A DNA stretch of 64,000 nt from Dasypus novemcinctus. Lineage: Eukaryota; Chordata; Mammalia; Cingulata; Dasypodidae. Positions 25,176 to 36,439 of this stretch are shown one piece after another. The stretch lies in NCBI RefSeq assembly GCF_030445035.2, contig NC_080694.1, positions 70,633,147 to 70,697,146 of the forward strand, given 5' to 3'. The position numbers and the translations under genes were made by a program. Under the pieces are notes generated by a model, which saw only the letters and a program-made list of their open reading frames with translations, made no database searches and was not told the origin of the DNA. Positions within the stretch are counted from its first letter, which is position 1. Each line of letters starts with the position of its first letter.

Positions 25176-27084
25176 AAATCTTAAAATAATTAAGACTGCT
25201 CTCTACGGTATCCTTTACTACATACAGATACACATACACACAGAACAAGCACACATGTAAATGCACATATGCAACTACGCCTACTTTAAACAAAAAGTGA
25301 ATGATTAAACATGAGGAAATGCAAAGCTTATCTAACTAACGACTTGTGCCCTAAGTCCACTTGATCTGCACTATGTAAGTTCCACAATCTAAATTCAAAG
25401 AGGTTTCCTAGTTACTCACTCTCTCCTTAATGGTCTCAAGTCCTTTCCATAAATAAAAAAAAAAAAAACTCCCTCTAATATAACCTCTTTTGTTTAACCT
25501 ACTTCCTGTGCCAATTCTCTGTATTTTTTATACCTGTCTATGCACACCTTGGAATAAATATAGCTTTTTGGTGCATAAGGAAATCCAAGAATCAAAGGTG
25601 TGGTATGGAGATCACCTCTTTGAATAAAAAAAAACAGTTTGGCTGCTCAAAGTCTCCTATGACAAAGAGTTTATATCAGGAGACTTTGCCTTTTCTTATT
25701 TTGATTGGAAACTAAGCAAGTTGAATCCCCTCTGAATTTCTCTAGATGGGGATGTCTTGGGATCTCCTCTCAAAGGTCTTATTCTCTCAATTTTTGTTTT
25801 CCATAAATATTAATTTATTTTCACTTTTAGTGTGCTATGATAGAACTGTGTCACTTTTAACAAAAATAAATACTCCTGCAGAGCTTTGTGTTGTTCACTA
25901 AAACATAAAGGAGAAGAGAATATGGCAGAGAGAAAAGGTATAGCACCTACTCTTGGGAATCCTAGCAAATACAAAGAATGTCCCCATTTAGAGAAATAAT
26001 CAAATACTGAAAGATGGTAAAGTTTAAGTTGAGTCCTTTGGGCACAGAGGAGATATATGATTCTACTTGAGAGGTGTCAAAAGAGGAAGAGCAGACAAAT
26101 GAAAGATCATAAAAACAAACCAGAAAAGAGCTTTAGAAACAGCAAGGAGGAAAGAGGTTATATTCAAGGGAGCAGTAGTTAGACTGCCAGCTGCCAGTTG
26201 ATATCTCCATGACAATAAAGGAAAACAGAAGTCAGTGAAATGAAATACTCATTGTACTTAAAGTTAATAGCTATCCATAAAGAGTGGTATAAAAGGATAT
26301 TACACATTTTTCTATGTAAATAAAATAAGCACTTTTTCAGGTAAACAATAAATTATAAGACTTACTATCTGTGGACCTTCACTAAAATAGATCCATAAAG
26401 GATGTACTCCAAATAGCAGGAATGAGAAATCAATTAAATGTATGAGTTGCAAGAAGAAATAAAGTCAAAAACACTGGTCCGTTACTGGTAAATCTGACTG
26501 TATAAAACCTAATGATGTTTGCTGGTATAAAATAGAGTAATAAGTAGTATTTTTTAAAAACCTAGTATACAAAAGAAAATGCATGTTACAACTTCATGGG
26601 CAAGAGTACAAAAGAAGAAAAATATGGTTCCAAACTTCCACAATAGCAGGGAACTTAAAACAGATGACAATACATATTCAGCCATTCAAGAGAAGAAGGC
26701 TCCAAAATGTTTGAGCAAATTGAAAGTGAATATTGAGTAAATATTGTTTGTAAAAAAGTTCATGCATAATAATTACAATAAATATGAATGGACAAGAAGG
26801 CACAATTCAACAACTAAGATTATTAGGCTGGACTTAAAAAAAAAACACGAGAGCATTTTCCACATTCAGGTATTCAAGAAAAGATTGCCACTCACAGGGG
26901 AAGTGCAGACAGGCAGAAAGTATGAAAATATCTCTGAAATTGTCTTTGCAAAATTTTTCTTGAGCTCATGTAAATCCTGACACTGATTGGAAGAGAAACT
27001 GGCAAATTGTTCTTAAAACTTACCTGAGCCACAACCCTTCTCAATGGTGATTATTTTATATTTGCATTTATGTTGAAAGTCACA
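25176..27084. other. Unique AT-rich DNA, no gene seen
   Basis: No gene is recognised. The open frame at 26744-26980 (78 codons) is lysine- and asparagine-rich, as expected of chance frames in AT-rich DNA. Confidence 0.5.
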
Positions 27085-27250
27085 AATTCTGTAGCCAGGC
27101 TGCTGGAGATTGAAATCCTGGTTCTGCTACCTTTTAGCATTGTGATTTTGGGCAAATTACTTAGCCTTTCTGGGCCACAGTTTCCTCTTCCAAAAATTGT
27201 AGATGATAAAAAATAGTAATCATAAATAGTAAAAACTTCACTTGATTGAT
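27085..27250 (+). mobile_element. MIR SINE
   Basis: Contains the MIR core in order: ggttctgctaccttttagc, gtgattttgggcaaattact, agcctttctgggccacagtt, tcctcttccaaaaattgtag. MIRs are ancient tRNA-derived SINEs shared by all mammals. Confidence 0.85.
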
Positions 27251-27343
27251 GTAAAGGCTAAGTAAATATTTGTAAGTGAATATACTCTCAATAGATATTG
27301 GAAATGATGATGGACGGATGGATGAATAATAGAGAAATAGATG

Positions 27344-27356
27344 TTAGATAGATGAT

Positions 27357-27417
<61 letters not shown>
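27344..27417. repeat. (GATA)n microsatellite
   Basis: About 16 GATA units, nearly uninterrupted, with a degraded GATG-type lead-in from 27300. Likely length-polymorphic. Confidence 0.95.
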
Positions 27418-27418
<1 letters not shown>

Positions 27419-27739
27419 GATGTCCATGGCTAAAAAGAATTCTAAATAAGTATACGGTTTGTTTCCAAAAAAAACAACAGAAACTGTGATCATGAGAATC
27501 ATAGTCTGTAAGTCCTAATTATATATTTCCAGAATTTTACCCTGCTCTCCTACAGTATGGTACTTGTCCAAGGATTACTATTTTTCGAAACCCAAATATT
27601 TTTCTCTTTTACAAAAATTGACAAGATTATTCTAAATTAACATAGAGGAATAGGGAGTCATGTAATATCTAAACAACTTAATAACAAACAAGTAGGTGAA
27701 GAGGAAAAGACTATGCATTCTTCATATCTTGTCAAAGGT

Positions 27740-28430
27740 ATTGTGATTAAAACCTTATGTTACCAGCATAAATATTTACAATGAAGCCTAAAAAACAGCT
27801 TAGGTGATTTATTTACAGATCCACTCATATTCAACATCTTGAAATTTGATAGAGGTGGCATTGCATATCAGGTGGACAAAAATCAATTTTGGAAAAGCTG
27901 ACCAATATTCTAAAAAGATAAAACTAGACAACAATTTACCATCATCTCTCCTCCTCTCAGAAAATGACAGATGAATTGGGTACTTGAATATGTAAAGTAA
28001 ATATTTTAAACATTTAGAAAACTATATAGTAGAATATCTTCATGGTACAATAAAATTAGAGTCATTAAACAAAAATAGACACATTTGGACCACATTAATA
28101 TAAAAATTTTTAAAAAAAGCTTCTGCATGACAGAAACACCATTACTGATGTTAAAAATAAGGCTGACTAGGAAACATATGGCACAAAAAATATGTCTGTT
28201 ACATTCTTCCTAAGGCAAAATAGAAATACATATGCAAAAGTGCTACCATAAATTCATTAAAAAGTTGGAAATGTTGACAAAGAATGCTAATCAGGCAATT
28301 CACAGAGAAAAAAAAGCAAATCACCATTAAAATATGAATATGTGCTCAGCTTCAAGAAATTAGGAACATTCAAGTTTAAAAAACTTTGGAATATGATTCC
28401 ACATCCTTTGATTTAGCAGAAATTAAAGAT
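27740..28430 (+). mobile_element. Old L1 ORF2 fragment
   Basis: The sequence reads caggcaattcacagagaaa, then caccattaaaatatgaatat and gctcagcttcaagaaattag, the order found in ORF2 of older L1 subfamilies. It is decayed and is joined at about 28433 to the 5' end of a younger L1. Confidence 0.65.
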
Positions 28431-28433
28431 ATT

Positions 28434-31400
28434 AGTGGCAGATTGTGGCAAGATGGCATTGGATTAGGCAAATTATGCTCTGCTCTTTCAGAAAAACAAT
28501 AGAGTAAGCCCCAAAGCTGCCTGAGGGACCTGTTTGGGGGTCAGCAGCCCAGAACAGTGCTATACAACTCCCAGGAGAATGAGGGATAGAGGTACGAAGA
28601 AGCCGAAACAGACTGTGAGTTACTAAACCTCCTGCCTGCCAGGAAGGACTCCTGTCCGCCACCCCTGAAATATTAAGTGGGGATAAAGTCTCCAGCTCAT
28701 TTCAGCTGACTAAGAGGGGAGCAGACTACTTCCTCCCTGTCAGCTGTTACAGGGGAATGGGAGGTGGAGTGGGGCAGTTTCTTCAGTGAATTTGACTAGG
28801 GGATCCTTCTTTGAGTCTAGGGTCTGGCCAGAGGTAAACAAAGGAAAAACCAAGAGATACACCTCTGTGGAAAGGTATGCCAAGGAGCACCATCTGCTGG
28901 CGGGTCTTGAAATTACATGGACTAAAATTGCTTTAGAGCTCTCTTTTCCCCACCCTTTGGAGATAGTCTGCATTCCACTAGTGCGTTTCTGGCATGATTT
29001 TCATAACTTATGCTGGGGAATTTTAAAGACTTAAGATAAGTCGAACCAAATATCAAAGAAGAGCTGTGAAAAAATAATAATAGGCAAGGGAGAAATTGGC
29101 CATCAGAGTAAATGCAGCAATATATCAGATGCCTAGACACCAGGAAAAAATTAATAAGCCTTACGAGGAAACAGGAAAAGAGGGCTCAACAAAAGGAACA
29201 AACCAAATATCTGGAAGAGATTCAGGATTTAAGACAATTAATCAGTGACAATCACACAACCCTCCTAAATCAATTTAAAGAATTGAAAGGCTATATGAAC
29301 TAAAGAGATAAAGGATAGTAAGAAGATACTGGGTGAGCATAAAGAAAAATTTGATAGTCTGCAAAGAAAACTAACAGACTTTATGGGAATGAAACACATG
29401 ATGAATGAGATTAAAAACACATTAGAAGCACATAAGAGCAGATTTGATTTGCTAGAAGAATTAGTGATTTTGAAGACAGGATCTCTGAACTGGAAAAGAC
29501 AGGAGACTAGAAAGTGAAGAGAATGGAAAAAAAGGAACAAGGTCTCAGAGAACTGAATGACACTGTGAAATGGAAAAGCATGCATTATTTGTGTCCCAGA
29601 AGGAGAAAAAAATGGAAAAGGGGCAGAAAGAATATTTGATGAAATAATGACTGAAAACTTCCCTACCCTTATGCAAGACATAAATATCAATATCCAAAAA
29701 GTATAATACGCCCCAAAGAGAATAAACATCAATAGACCTAACCCATGAGAGCTACTAATCAGAATGACAAAGAGCAGAGCTAAAGAGAGGATTTTGAAAT
29801 CAGCAAGAGAAAAGCAAAGCATTACATAAAAGAGAAACTCCATAAGATTAAATGCTGACCTCTCACCAGAAAACATGGAGAAGGAAGTGGAATGATATAT
29901 TTAAGGTACAACTGCCAGCCAAGAATTCTATGTCTGGCAAAGCTGTCCTTCAAAATGAAAGGTAGCTCTGGTTCTTGACAGTCAGACAAAAACCGATAGA
30001 ATATGTTACCAAAAGACCAGAATACAAGAGATACTAAGTGGGGTGCTGAAGCCTGAAAAGAAAATACAAGGGCAAGAGATTGGAAGAGTTTAAAAATGAA
30101 GATTATTAGGAAGGGTAAAATAGACTATAATATGATATCACAACAGAAAGCCAAAGGTCAAAATGGATGAAGTAAGTAATGCCTTTACAGTTGTAACATT
30201 AAATGGCTTGAACTCCCCAATCAAAAGACACAGATTGATGGAATGGATAAAAAAAAGCAAACCCTCTATATGCTGTCTACAAGAGACTCAAGTCAGACAT
30301 GATATCCCATGCAAAGAGTACCCAAAAAAGAGCTGGAGTAGTGATACTAATATCAGATAAATAGATTTTAAATGCAAAACTGTTCTAAGAAATGAAGAAG
30401 GACATTATGCATTAATAAAAGCAATTCAACAAGAAGAAGTAACTATTCTAACTATTTATGCACCTAACATCAGTGAACCAAGAAACATGAGGCTCACACT
30501 GGTAAAGTTGAAGGGAGACATAGATGTCTCTACATAATAGTTGGAGACTTCAATACACCACTCACAGTATTAGACAGAATATATGGACAGGGGATAAATG
30601 CACAGGGAACTTTAATAATATGACAAATGGATTAGACCTAACAGACATCCATAGAGCATTGCACCCCAAAACAGCAGGATATACATTCTTTTCAAGTGCT
30701 CATGGATCCTTTTCCAAGAGAGACCATATGTTGGGTCATAAGACAAGTCTCAATAAATTTAAAAAGTTTGAAATTATATAAAACACTTTCTCTAATGAAT
30801 ATGGAATGAATCTGGATATAAGTAATGGATGGTAAGGGGGAAAATTCATAAATATGTTGAGTTTAAACAACACCCTCTTAAACAATCAGTGGGTCAAAGA
30901 AGAAACTTCAAGAGAATTAAGCAAATATCTTGAGGCAAATGAAAACAAAAACACAATGTATCAAAACCTATGGGACACCACAAAGGTACTCTGAGAGAGA
31001 AATTTATAGCCCTCAATGCTTACATTAAAAAAGAAGAGAGAACTAAATTTGAATATCTAACTGCACACCTAGAAGAACGAGACGAAGGACAACAAACTAA
31101 TCCCAAACCAAGCTGAAGGAAAGAAATAGTAAAGATCAGAGCAGAAATAAAAGAAATTGAGAACAACAACAAAAAACAATAAAGAGAATAAACAAAACCC
31201 AGAGTTGGTTCTTTGAGAAGATTAACAAAACTGAAAAATTCTTAGGTAGATTGAGAAAGAAAAAAAGAAAGAAGACACAAAGAAATATAATCAGAAATGA
31301 AATGGGGGATATATGCAAGATCATAAAAGTATATTATGAACAACTGTATGCCAAAAAACTTGAAAATGTGTTGAAAACCCTAGGACCAAATAGTTTCAGA

Positions 31401-32026
31401 GATGAATTCTAATAATCATTCAAAGATAAACTAATATCAATCTTGTTCAAGCTCTTCCAAAAATTTGAACAGGAAAGGATGCCACCAATCTCATTCTAAA
31501 ATTCCATCATTACCCTAATATCAAAGCCAGAAAATGACATTACAAGAAAATATATAGAAAATTACAGACCATTATCTCTAATGAATAAAGATGGAAAAAC
31601 ACTCAAATACTTGCAAACCAAATCTAAAAGCACATTAAAAGAATTATGCACCATGATAAAGTGGGTTTTATCCCAGGTGTGCATGGTGGTTTAACACAAG
31701 AAAATCAATTAAAGTAATAAATCACATTGATAAGTTGATGAAGAAAAATCACACGATCCTTTCAATTGATGCAGAAAAGGCATTTGACAAAATACAGCAC
31801 CCATTCTTGATAAAGCACTCAAAAAGATTGGAATAGAAGGAAGCTTTCTCAATATGGTGAAGTGCATATATGAAAAATCTACAGCTAACATTGTACTCAA
31901 AGGTGAAAGACTGAAATCTTCCCTGCTGATATCAACAGAAAAACAAGGATGCCCAATGTCACTTTTATTCAATATTGTGTTAAAGTTCTAGCTAGAGCAA
32001 TTAGGCTAGATAAAGAAATAAAAGGC
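28434..32026 (+). mobile_element. L1 with 5' end, ORF1 and ORF2, first segment, broken
   Basis: Non-LTR retrotransposon with a preserved 5' end: agtggcagattgtggcaaga at 28434 matches the start typical of L1. The 5' UTR runs to about 29110, ORF1 covers about 29112-29960 in pieces, and ORF2 starts at the ATG at 30163. The endonuclease opens with TLNGLNSPIKRHRL and keeps the LQET motif with the catalytic glutamate. SSAHGSFSKRDHMLGHK near 30690-30750 is the endonuclease SDH region. The reverse transcriptase shows [15 protein letters not shown] near 31760. ORF2 carries many stops and shifts, so it is inactive. It is interrupted at 32026 by another L1 and resumes at 34080. Confidence 0.92.
32018..32026. 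repeat. Left target-site duplication of nested L1
   Basis: ATAAAAGGC here is repeated at 34080-34088. It brackets the L1 3' end that lies between and splits the host L1's ORF2. Confidence 0.85.
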
Positions 32027-32131
32027 TAAAGGCAAATGAGTTTATATGGCTAAAAGACTTCAAAGTGAGTTGGTGGTCATCCCAGATGTAATGCTTATAC
32101 ACATCTAAATAGGATTTCATTGACTGCCAAA

Positions 32132-32137
32132 GTAGAT
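32132..32137. repeat. Target duplication of the first GC-rich LTR
   Basis: GTAGAT at 32132-32137 is repeated exactly at 33132-33137. A 6-bp duplication is typical of betaretrovirus-like (class II) integration. Confidence 0.85.
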
Positions 32138-33131
32138 TGCGGCGGCTTGCTCGGTCGGTAGAGGTGGGGTCTGGCTGCGGACGAGGGGTCGGTCCAGCTC
32201 TGGATGAGGGGTCGGTCCCGCTTGGGACAAGGGGTCGGTCCCACTTGGGATGAGGGGTCGGTCCGGCAGCAGAGGAGGGATCGGTCTCACAAGGGGTTGC
32301 GTGGTTCGGCTGACGGGGTCGCCCGGCAAAGCCAGCGACGAAGGGGTCGCCCGGAGAAGCAGGTGACGAACTGGGGACAAGGGAGGCCAGGCCCTTGTCG
32401 GGGGCTCTCAGGACTGGAGGGCACACGGCAGAAGAACTACCGCGGAGACAAAGTAAACATGCAAGTCCACTTTATTGAGGGAGAGGCAACAGTTTTATAG
32501 GGGCTGGGGAAGGCTGATTGGTCGAAGCCACGCCCTGTTCTGATTGGTTGCCAGCAAAAGGTCAGTGGGCGGTACTGGACGGGGGAGGGGTGGTAGTTAG
32601 GGATTGGCTGTCGCTGTTGCTGGGGGAAGGGGCAGGGTTTAGGGATTGGTGGCTGCTGTTGCTGGGGTGGAGGGCAGACTTGAGTTTCCCGCCCACGCCT
32701 GGCTGTTGCTGCTGTTGGGGGAGGGAAAAGGGCAGACTGGATTTTTCCACCCACGCCTGGCTGTTGCTGCTGTCGGGGGAGGGGAAAAGGGCAGACTGGA
32801 TTTCTCCGCCCACGCCTGGCTGTTGCTGCTGTTGGGGGAGGGGAAAAGGGCAGACTGGAATTTTCCACCCTGCACCTGCACAGGGAGAAGGAAGAAGAAG
32901 AGTGCCGCCCCACAGGCATCGTGCGGCGCCATCCGGGAGGAGGGGCGGCCGCGGAAGCATGGCTGCCGAGAAGGGGAGCCCCGAGGGCACTCTGCACCCA
33001 TGCCGAGCTTCCTTCAGGGGTGGCAGTGGGCCCGACCAACCACCCTATTATGGGGGCAGCAGAATTAGGCCTACCGCGGCCGCTCCCCGGCCAGGCCAGC
33101 AAACCACACCTCAGCCCGAGGAGTGACCGCA
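32138..33131 (-). mobile_element. Solo LTR, class II-like ERV, GC-rich (copy 1)
   Basis: A 994-base LTR on the minus strand, starting TGCGG and ending CCGCA (perfect 5-base inverted ends) and bracketed by a 6-bp direct repeat. No viral genes flank it, so it is a solo LTR left by recombination. Parts on the minus strand: U3 with tandem repeats of about 58 bases (32694-32870), a TATA box at 32493-32499, a poly-A signal at 32471-32476, and a U5 rich in 24-base repeats (32172-32290). It is much richer in G, C and CpG than the window. Long open frames in it, up to about 220 codons, come from base composition and the repeats. It is younger than the L1 tail it interrupts. Confidence 0.85.
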
Positions 33132-34079
33132 GTAGATGCTACCCAAATAGTAAGGCTACCAAGGAATCCTGAGACACCCATTTCCCACAGTCATGGCAGA
33201 TAGCTCTGGAGTTTGGTGCCTTGCCAGTGGGCCCTACTTTGGAGTTTGTGCTCCTGAGAGTGACAGATTTGGACTCACTTTTGACTTCTCTACATGTGCC
33301 TATTCTGTCTCTTCTGCTCGAAGCTATAGTTGGTGCTGGAGTTGGTAGGTGCATGTCCAACAGATGTGAATCTCTGGGCTGTCCATGTGCCCGCTGGGCC
33401 CTGAGCCTCAGCAGAGTTGCAACTCCTACTCTTGAGTTCATTGGACTCACCCAGGATAACTAAAAAGAGGTGAGGATGGGCATCCACCATACAAAGGAAC
33501 CAAGAGCGTTTACAACTGCTAGCAAGAGAGTCCCATCCATTGGCCATATGGGATCGAGGGCCCTTCTCAATTATAGGTGGAAAGGTCATCACCATCTCAG
33601 AATCCTCAGGATTGGGGAATAAAATATGGACTACAGTGGATTTACTGGTATTCTACTATAGACTAATAGTGCTTCCAGCAATGGAAGAAATTATAACATT
33701 GATGTGGAGACAGTGAGCACTGGAGGTGCTGAAGGCAGGGACAGGGAGATAGAGGTATAATATGAGGGCAATTGTGGGACTTGGGATTTTCCTGAATGAC
33801 ACTTCAAAGATATAGATCATTCTATATCCTGCTATAACCTACAGAATTCAGTGGGAGAGATGTAAACTTCAATGTAAACTATAATCCATGCTTAGTGGCA
33901 ATGCTCCAAATGTGTTCATCATTTGCAGTCAATGTACTCCACTACTAAAAGCAGTTGTTAATATGGGAAAGGGTGGGAGGTGTGGAGAGTGGGGCATATG
34001 GGAATCCTTTATATTTTTGAGTAACGTTTTGTGTAATCTAAGTAGTTTTAAAAAAATAAACAATATATTTTAAAACATC

Positions 34080-34370
34080 ATAAAAGGCACCTAAATTGGA
34101 AAGAAAGAAGTAAAACTTTCACTATTTACTGATGGCATGATCCTGTATCTAGAGAGGCCTGAAAAATCATCAACCAACCTACTAGAATTATTAGATGAGT
34201 TCATCAAAGTGACAGGATACAAGGTTAGTAAGCAATATTCAATAGTGTTTCTATCCACTACTGATGTGCAATCTGAAGAGGAAATCAGGAAAAAAAAACC
34301 CATTTCTAATAGCAACTAAAAGATTCAAATATTTAGGAATAAATTTAACCAAGGACACAAAATGTATTCC
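34080..34370 (+). mobile_element. L1 ORF2, second segment of the interrupted element
   Basis: Continues the reverse transcriptase from 32026. The frame at 34137-34319 reads MILYLERPEKSSTNLLELL, the block just after the catalytic FADD motif. The motif itself reads FTDG here, so the second catalytic aspartate is lost. The element ends abruptly near 34370 without its 3' UTR, which points to a later deletion or rearrangement. Confidence 0.9.
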
Positions 34371-34480
34371 TTTTTAATGATTTTATCTTTCAGATTTGTT
34401 AATTGTAACTTACAGTACCAACCCTAACTGTATTAAGAGTAAATAAACTTTTTAACAAATATTGAGAACATCACAAAGTC

Positions 34481-34485
34481 TCCTG
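34481..34485. repeat. Short direct repeat at the ends of LTR copy 2
   Basis: TCCTG at 34481-34485 recurs at 35449-35453, directly outside the LTR ends. Five bases match; if the original duplication was six bases, one end has changed. Confidence 0.65.
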
Positions 34486-35448
34486 TGCGGTCACCCCTCT
34501 GGCTGAAGTGTGGTTTGCTGGCCTGGCGGGGGAGCAGCCACGGCAGGCCAAGCCGCTGCCCCCATAATAGGGTGGCTGGTTGGACTCACCGCCACCCCTG
34601 AAGGAAGCTCGGCATGGGCGCAGAGTGCCCTCGGGTCTCCCCTTCTCGGCAGCCATGCTTCCGCGGCTGCCCCTCCTCCCGGATGGTGCCACACGATGCC
34701 TTGTGGGGCGGCACCCTTCTTCTTCTTTCTCCCTGCACAGGCGCAGGGTGGAAAATTCCAGTCTGCCCTTTTCCCCTCCCCTGACAGCAGCAAGAGCCAG
34801 GCGTGGGTGGAAAAATCCAGTCTGCCCTTTTCCCTTCCCCGGACAGCAGCAACAGCCAGGCGTGGGCGGGAAACTCAAGTCTGCCCTCCACCCCAGCAAC
34901 AGCAGCCACCAATCCCTAAACCCTGCCCCTTCCCCCAGCAACAGCGACAGCCAATCCCTAACCACCACCCCTCCCCCATCCAGTACCGCCCACTGACCTT
35001 TTGCTGGCAACCAATCAGAACAGGGCGTGGCTTCGACCAATCAGCCTTCCCCAGCCCCTATAAAACTGTTGCCTCTCCCTCAATAAAGTGGACTTGCGTG
35101 TTTACCTTGTCTCCGCGGTAGTTCTTCTGCCGTGCGCCCCCCAGTCCTGATAGCCCCTGACAAGGGCCTGGCCTCCCTTGTCCCCAGTTCGTCGCCTGCT
35201 TCTCCGGGTGACCCCTTCGTCTCCTGCTTTTCTGGGCGACCCCTTCGTCGCTGGCTTCGCCGGGCGACCCCGTCAGCTGAACCGTGCAACCCCTTGTGAG
35301 ACCGATCCCTCGTCTGCTGCCGGACCGACCCCTCGTCCCAAGTGGGACCGACCCCTCGTCCCAAGCGGGACTGACCCCTCGTCCAGAGCTGGACTGACCC
35401 CTCGTCCGCAGCCAGACCCCACCTCTACCGACCGAGCAAACCGTCGCA
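34486..35448 (+). mobile_element. Solo LTR, class II-like ERV, GC-rich (copy 2, inverted to copy 1)
   Basis: A 963-base LTR of the same family as 32138-33131 but on the plus strand. Parts: U3 with tandem repeats of about 59 bases around 34745-34870, two CCAAT boxes at 35011 and 35037, TATAAAA at 35059-35065, AATAAA at 35082-35087, then R/U5 with three units of about 28 bases (35190-35275) and five of about 24 bases (35300-35415). No internal viral region is attached. With AATAAA only 23 bases past the TATA box, the poly-A signal would lie in U3 and R would be very short, as in betaretroviruses. Confidence 0.85.
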
Positions 35449-35453
35449 TCCTG

Positions 35454-35844
35454 GAAGGAATGATAATCAAGCTTGGACACTACTGGACACAAACACTGCA
35501 GGTTCCTCTGCAGAAGCTGCACACTGCTTCCAAGACCCTTGTTGCATTCCCTCTAGTGGACTCCAAGATCAACATACTCCACAGCACGGGGTTCCACATA
35601 GTCTCTGCTTTCTCAAACTGCTCTTCTTTAAATTGAGGCTTAAGCCTGCAGCATCTAAACTTCGTTCCCAGGACTCCTGCCTGCATTCAAGTTTAAGGAA
35701 GACTAGGAAAGGACATTTTTGTTCTCCCTTGGGAATTATTATTAGACATGTGGGAATTCTCATAATTTAAGATACTGTTCAGTGATGCTTGGTAGCTGTA
35801 ATGCACACTCATATGAATAGAAAATGAGTTACATTTATATTATC
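35454..35844. other. Unassigned DNA between LTR copy 2 and an L1
   Basis: No gene or known repeat is recognised. The frame of copy 2 that runs past the LTR end to 35636 has no domain. Confidence 0.4.
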
Positions 35845-36300
35845 TACTTTATTTATTTAAAAATTATTTTGTTAGAAGTTTTAGATTACATAAATGTTAT
35901 ATTGAAAATATAGGAGAATTCTCATATACCCTATTCCCTATTCCTCCATCACTTTGCCCCCTTAAAAAAATCTTTCATTAGTGTGGTATATTTGCTAAAG
36001 TTGATGAACACATATTGAAGCAGTGCTGCTAAACATGGTCTATAGTTTATATTATAGTTTATACTTTGCACTGCACAATTTTATAGGATTTGACAGAATG
36101 TATAATGGCCTGTATCCATCATTGTTACATCAAGCAGGACAATACCAATGTCCCCAAAATGCCCCGTTGTGCACCAATTCTTCCCACTCCCTCCCCTCAG
36201 ACCCTCTGGTGCCCACTGCCTTTAGATCAAGTTACAAGTTCTTCTATTGCTAGACTAATGAATCTACTTTAGTCCATACCAGTGTTGCCCCTGTATGTTT
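35845..36300 (-). mobile_element. L1 3' end, antisense, truncated
   Basis: Begins on the plus strand with the complement of the tail (aatgttatattgaaaatat) and continues through the C-rich tract and ccactccctcccctcagacc block of the shared 3' UTR. It differs more from the other copies, so it is probably older. Confidence 0.7.
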
Positions 36301-36439
36301 GTTCATTCCTCAAACTTGAGGATTTCAGAATGGCGATGCTCCCTCTGTTTGTATTGAGAGGGCCTTAGGTCCCATGGGGCAGGTGGATGGAACTGTCTGT
36401 ATCCTAAAGCTTCTTTGAAAATAAAGAAAAAAACAAGAC

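Larger units (their letters stand above)
32027..34079 (+). mobile_element. Younger L1 3' end inserted in the ORF2 of an older L1
   Basis: A 5'-truncated 3' UTR copy in sense orientation. It starts with taaaggcaaatgagtttata, runs through the common 3' UTR and ends in aaaaaaataaacaatatatt before the right target duplication. It is itself split by the solo LTR at 32138-33131; flanks on the two sides of that LTR line up with the uninterrupted copy at 48780-48930. It carries no ORF. Confidence 0.88.

Noticed and set aside
28786-29303. Open frames of 60-80 codons that could be small host genes
   Set aside because: They fall in the 5' UTR and ORF1 of an L1 whose 5' end is clear at 28434.
32172-32290. 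Regular short repeats that could suggest a CRISPR array
   Set aside because: The repeats are head-to-tail without unique spacers, inside an LTR of a mammalian genome.
32437-33126. Several overlapping open frames of 100-220 codons on both strands
   Set aside because: They lie in a GC-rich LTR with tandem repeats, where stop codons are rare. Proteins are repeats of the 58-base unit in different frames, and similar frames appear in the inverted copy at 34471-35121.
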